Assembly: GCA_035772735.1 (NCBI GenBank) | Contig: JASDFA010000020.1 | Location: 13,619,501 to 13,683,500, forward strand | DNA length: 64,000 nt | Direction of reading: 5' to 3' | Source: Datura wrightii | Taxonomy: Eukaryota; Streptophyta; Magnoliopsida; Solanales; Solanaceae | Shown: positions 60,298-64,000 of the stretch, piece by piece | Position numbering within the stretch: the stretch's first letter is position 1 | Layout: each line of letters begins with the position of its first letter | Notes under the pieces: model-generated | Database searches by the model: none | What the model was told of the DNA's origin: nothing | The model's input: the letters and a program-made list of their open reading frames with translations, nothing else | Position numbers and translations under genes: made by a program

Positions 60298-61486
60298 TAT
60301 CACGATCCGAAAACTAAAAGCCACGAGGGCACCTACACCTGAGCCAAATAGATGAACCCTAACTAGATTTAGTCTATTGTTAACAGTTCTTTGCGAAAAG
60401 TAATTAAACATAGAAGCATAAAATCAATCTCAAGATATATCATAGCATAAGTGTGGACAAAACAAATGACATCCTCAAAACTTGAAAGTCACTAGTACAA
60501 GAGCCACTAAGATTTTGTAGCTATATAGAATACAAGAAGAAAAGTAAACTAGATTTAAGGAGATTGGTGTTATGGATCATATAAGCGGCTCACCACTAAG
60601 TCTTCTTAGGAAAAACCTTGGACTCAATGATCACCTCGAACTCCACCAATATACAAATCAATACCTACACCTATAAAGGGATCAACAAGCATAGTCTAAA
60701 TATATACAACACGTACCCGACGAGTATCATAGACTGATTCTTCTTGAAGTAATAGCAAGATTTAATCACTGAAACATTTACATTAGTATAAGAGACAATA
60801 TATGACTTTCAACAGCAGTAACAACAAAACAATGAAATCAAGTACCACAAATAAATTTCATAAATATAAGAATACAAAAGATGATAAAGAATCAAATCTA
60901 CCAAATGGAGTGAGTATGGTGATGTGCAATGCAATGGAATGACCATGTCATGAAACCAGTATACACACACTCCTTTATTAGGGAGTGACGTGGTTTATAT
61001 ACATCCTGGGATCACGTCGGGCGATAATCCTAAATAATCCAATTGAGGCTACTCGGGATTACATTGGGATTTATTCATAGAGACGCCAGTCCAAGCTACC
61101 GGGATCACCTCATATTTTAATCATAAAGACACCAGTCCAGGCCACCCAGGATCATGTTATACTATAATATTTTGAGAAAAATATGCTAATCCATGTTGTG
61201 ATGTTGTAAAATATGCCAAACCCAAGTTAAAATACCATGCATGAGTACAAGAATCATGTATTAAAATAAATACCATGATTATGCATGAACACGTACTTGT
61301 ATTGCGTTTTATAGTCAAGTAGCATCAAATATCCTCTCTATTTGAGTTATTTATACGTCTTATCAATAAATCATCTAGGTATATTTCAGCCACAATCAAA
61401 TCATGAATTGTCATTTGGAATAGTCTTAGACTGAATTAAATAAGCACATAAAATAATAAAAAGGATCCAATAATTACTTGTACATG
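60298..61486 (-). mobile_element. Element F 5' LTR, downstream part, cut by element G
   Basis: It starts next to the primer site with ATCACGATCC and parallels 22700 to about 23945. It has at least four CCGGGATCAC-type repeats in 61000-61160 where the other LTR has two. It breaks off at 61486 in ACTTGTACATG, where element G begins. Confidence 0.85.
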
Positions 61487-63129
61487 TGATAATGCTCAAA
61501 CTCACACCTCCTGCTGAAGCATGAAGCAGGCATGTAAATAAAGAACCCAACTAAGAGGTTGGGGTCGAACCCACAGGAAATATGGAAGATCTAGACTAAT
61601 GCCGATAAGTGAATTTGTTGGTGAGTTATCTCCAATATGGGGGGTGGGGGTTGAAAATAATAACAAAAAAAGTTATAACTGTGAATTAAATAAAGTTTTG
61701 CAAATAACTAGGGTATGTGTTCCCCATGGGTTCATCCTACTTCAGGTATACACATATGATCAATCCTAATGCCTACTTGTAGAATTGATAACTAGGGTTC
61801 ATCTAAAAAACTGATTCGTCCCTATTGGATGACTATAATCAATCACCAGGTTAGGTCCCATGAGCAATTTCAAACTAACCGTTATCAATATGTTCCAAAT
61901 TTAACTATCTTGTGCCTACAACTCAAGTTAATATAATGATTGTAAAGATCAAGGCTTTGTTGCAATTCTCTTCTCCTAATCTCTACCTCTATAGGTTCAA
62001 GAAAGTAAAAAATTCGGGTAAGTCCTGTACACCATTAAGAAACATTTAAGCATGAAGAGAATATAATACAAGATTTTTCCATTGGTTTTAAATCACTTTT
62101 GTGCAACCCTAGTTTGTTAATCCTTCATGGTTCCCACAACCCCTAGTTGTGGAAGTTTTAGCCTCTCATGGTTGTAAGATTATGACATGCATTCATTGAC
62201 AAACACATAATTAAGTACTTATAACAATAGAAATAGTAGATAGAAAAACTTCTTTGAATGTGCGAGAATAATCTCAAGAATAATTGATAAAGAAATCAGG
62301 AATTGCTCCCAAGAAGTGTTAATCACACAAAAACTACTCAATTCTACGTTCTCTTTTGATTCTCTATTGATTTCTATGAAAATAAAACATAAGAGGTATT
62401 TACAGATATCAGAAACCTTTTCCTAAGCTAATAGAGAGATTTTCCATAATTGGCACCGCCTGTGCCACGACTTGTCATATGACCCGTAGTAGGATTGTAC
62501 GGGTCGTACCTGCCTTTCGTACGTCCTTGGCTGGCTGAAACTTTGTCTAAGTGTTGTGAGCTGCTACGACTTGTACCTCCTTCCTATGAGTCATAAAATG
62601 CATCTGTGGCTTGGTTATGAGAATTCTAGCATCTTCTGGAATGTTTCACGAGTGTTGTGGTACGACTCGTGCCTTCTTGCCACGACTCATACTCTCTATA
62701 GTGCCTGAAATTCCACCAAGTCTTGAATAGTCACTGGAGCTCATCATGGCTCATGGTACGGGTTGTATGTAAGTGCTACGACCTGTGGGTTCCACCGATA
62801 CCAAAAGGTTGCCTTGTACGAATTCTCTAAAGTTTTCCACGGCTCCAGTTACAACTCGTACTGAGAGTCGTATGTTGCCTTCTTCACTATTCAGTCTTAT
62901 GAACTTTATCACGGTTCTCAGTACGACTCGTATAATCTAGATAGGACTATTGAGACTGGTACTTTGACTGATTTTTTGCATTTTCAGGCTTCTTTTAGAC
63001 ATCTTTGCTCCAACACTTGTTTTTCCTGAAAGCAAAGTAAAAGTGCCTTATATCCATATAAACATACCTAAGTCCATGCTATTTTATTAGTTTTAAGTGT
63101 CGAAAGTGATGTAAACTCACAACACATCA
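61487..63129 (-). mobile_element. Element G (Athila-like) 3' LTR
   Basis: On the plus strand it runs from TGATAATGCTC to AACACATCA, so its ends TGAT/ATCA are inverted. Length 1643 bp. GGTCGAACCCACAGGAAAT near its inner end parallels the TCGATCCCACAGAGAC phrase of D. A CG-motif cluster lies in 62440-62960. Only one LTR is in the window. Confidence 0.8.
62440..62960. repeat. CGACTCGTG-type motif cluster in G LTR
   Basis: CCACGACTTGTC, GACCCGTAGT, TACGGGTCGTACC, TACGACTCGTGCC, CCACGACTCAT, ACGACCTGTGGG, ACAACTCGTACTG and TACGACTCGTATAATC occur in about 500 bp. They are the same kind of motif as in the LTRs of B and C. Confidence 0.8.
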
Positions 63130-64000
63130 ACACCCTCAACTTAAGTCTTTTGCATGTCCTCATGTAAAGAAAAAGAAAAACTAAACACAATGCTTAACTA
63201 GAAAATAAACATAAGACACTACAACCAATATCAAGCAAAATTGCACTATGACTCCAAAAAACTTTTGACCCTTTTCCCGTGAACCAAATTAGCACATGCA
63301 CTACAAGCAACTACAAAATATGATAATAGGGATCAAGACATGTCCTCCGTCTATCGACAGGTAGTCAAGTCATCACCTATGCTTTTCACACATACCACTG
63401 GTAAAGTAAAACAGAAACCATGTACCCTCATAGCAAACGATGTTCCCCACTCACAGATATAACAAAATATATGATATGAGACTAAACAAGTGAGACTCTC
63501 ACTCTCACAAAGAAGTTTCAAATACTGCATATTGGATACCATAGGCTTTCCCTTATTTTCTCTACTTTAGTGTGTCATATGGTTAGGTTAGGATCACTAT
63601 AAGACTTGTTTCGGCTTGTAATGTAGGCTTTTGGGCTGGGTAAGGTAAATATGGAAACTTTTGAGTGATTAAAACCCCTCCTTGGCTCTACATACATGTG
63701 GCTCTATTCTTCACTTATTTCACTCTTTTTGCCTTTTATTCTTTTTCCCTTTCCACCCTTTTTATACACTTATACGAGTGTGGTGTATTTTCAAACTTTT
63801 TCATGCATTATTTTCTTTTTAGAATAATTATTTTTTTCTTTTTTTTCACACCACACCTCATTTTCACCCTTTTTCTCTTTTCTCTCCCTTTTTCACCTTC
63901 CCAATCTTTATGCACCCCTACTCTAGCCACCCTCAACTTAGGAATTTTGCCTATGTTGAGGTTCACAATATCCAAGGAGAGACCAGGGAAAATGGGCTTA
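63130..64000 (-). mobile_element. Element G internal region, 3' untranslated part
   Basis: The polypurine tract next to the LTR reads, on the minus strand, AAGTTGAGGGTGT (63130-63142). The rest is pyrimidine-rich non-coding sequence on the plus strand, like D's 3' untranslated region. A second tract-like copy, AAGTTGAGGGTGGC, lies at about 63927-63940. The coding part is beyond the window. Confidence 0.7.

Overview
The window is plant nuclear DNA from a eudicot. Solanaceae is my best guess, from the general look of the chromovirus and Athila elements and an Au-like SINE, but nothing here proves the family. I see no bacterial genes, rRNA, tRNA or CRISPR. One host gene is supported. Most of the rest is LTR retrotransposons, many inserted inside one another.

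Left part (1-9517). A Ty3/gypsy chromovirus, element A (+ strand), runs from a 5' LTR cut by the window edge (1-1248), through a badly decayed interior, to a complete 2.85-kb 3' LTR (5755-8608). It sits inside the tail of a Ty1/copia element whose RNase H end and 235-bp 3' LTR follow (8609-9517). An AT-rich spacer and a probable Stowaway-type MITE come next.

Host gene (10477-18034, + strand). Ten exons join in frame to 375 codons. The product looks like a plastid-targeted, polytopic membrane protein with a C-terminal half resembling DedA/VTT proteins; I cannot name it. Intron 1 (3.7 kb) holds a copia remnant whose protease-integrase segment is inverted relative to its reverse transcriptase. 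Intron 6 holds a SINE. About 3.2 kb of AT-rich intergenic DNA follows, then a 0.74-kb element with long inverted ends and a set of degenerate tandem repeats.

Nested retrotransposon cluster (22700-64000). Element F (chromovirus, - strand) is the oldest. Its 3' LTR is split by element B (chromovirus, + strand, 24088-53927), which has a perfect GTGCC target duplication. Element C (chromovirus, + strand, 29906-51618) lies in B's integrase region. Element D (Athila, - strand, 33229-45996) lies in C's gag. F's 5' LTR is in turn interrupted by element G (Athila-like, - strand, 61487 to beyond the window). LTR pairs look more alike with depth: B most diverged, then C, then D at about 1.7% by eye.

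The most unusual signal is regulatory. A GC-rich hairpin with 11-nt arms and a loop of 19-20 nt sits just upstream of a TATA box in the LTRs of two unrelated elements, A (chromovirus) and D (Athila), and recurs twice inside D. A different CG-rich near-palindrome cluster, built on CGAGTCGTGG, occurs in the LTRs of B and C (chromoviruses) and G (Athila). All coordinates, domain calls and divergence values were read by eye; no alignment or database search was run.
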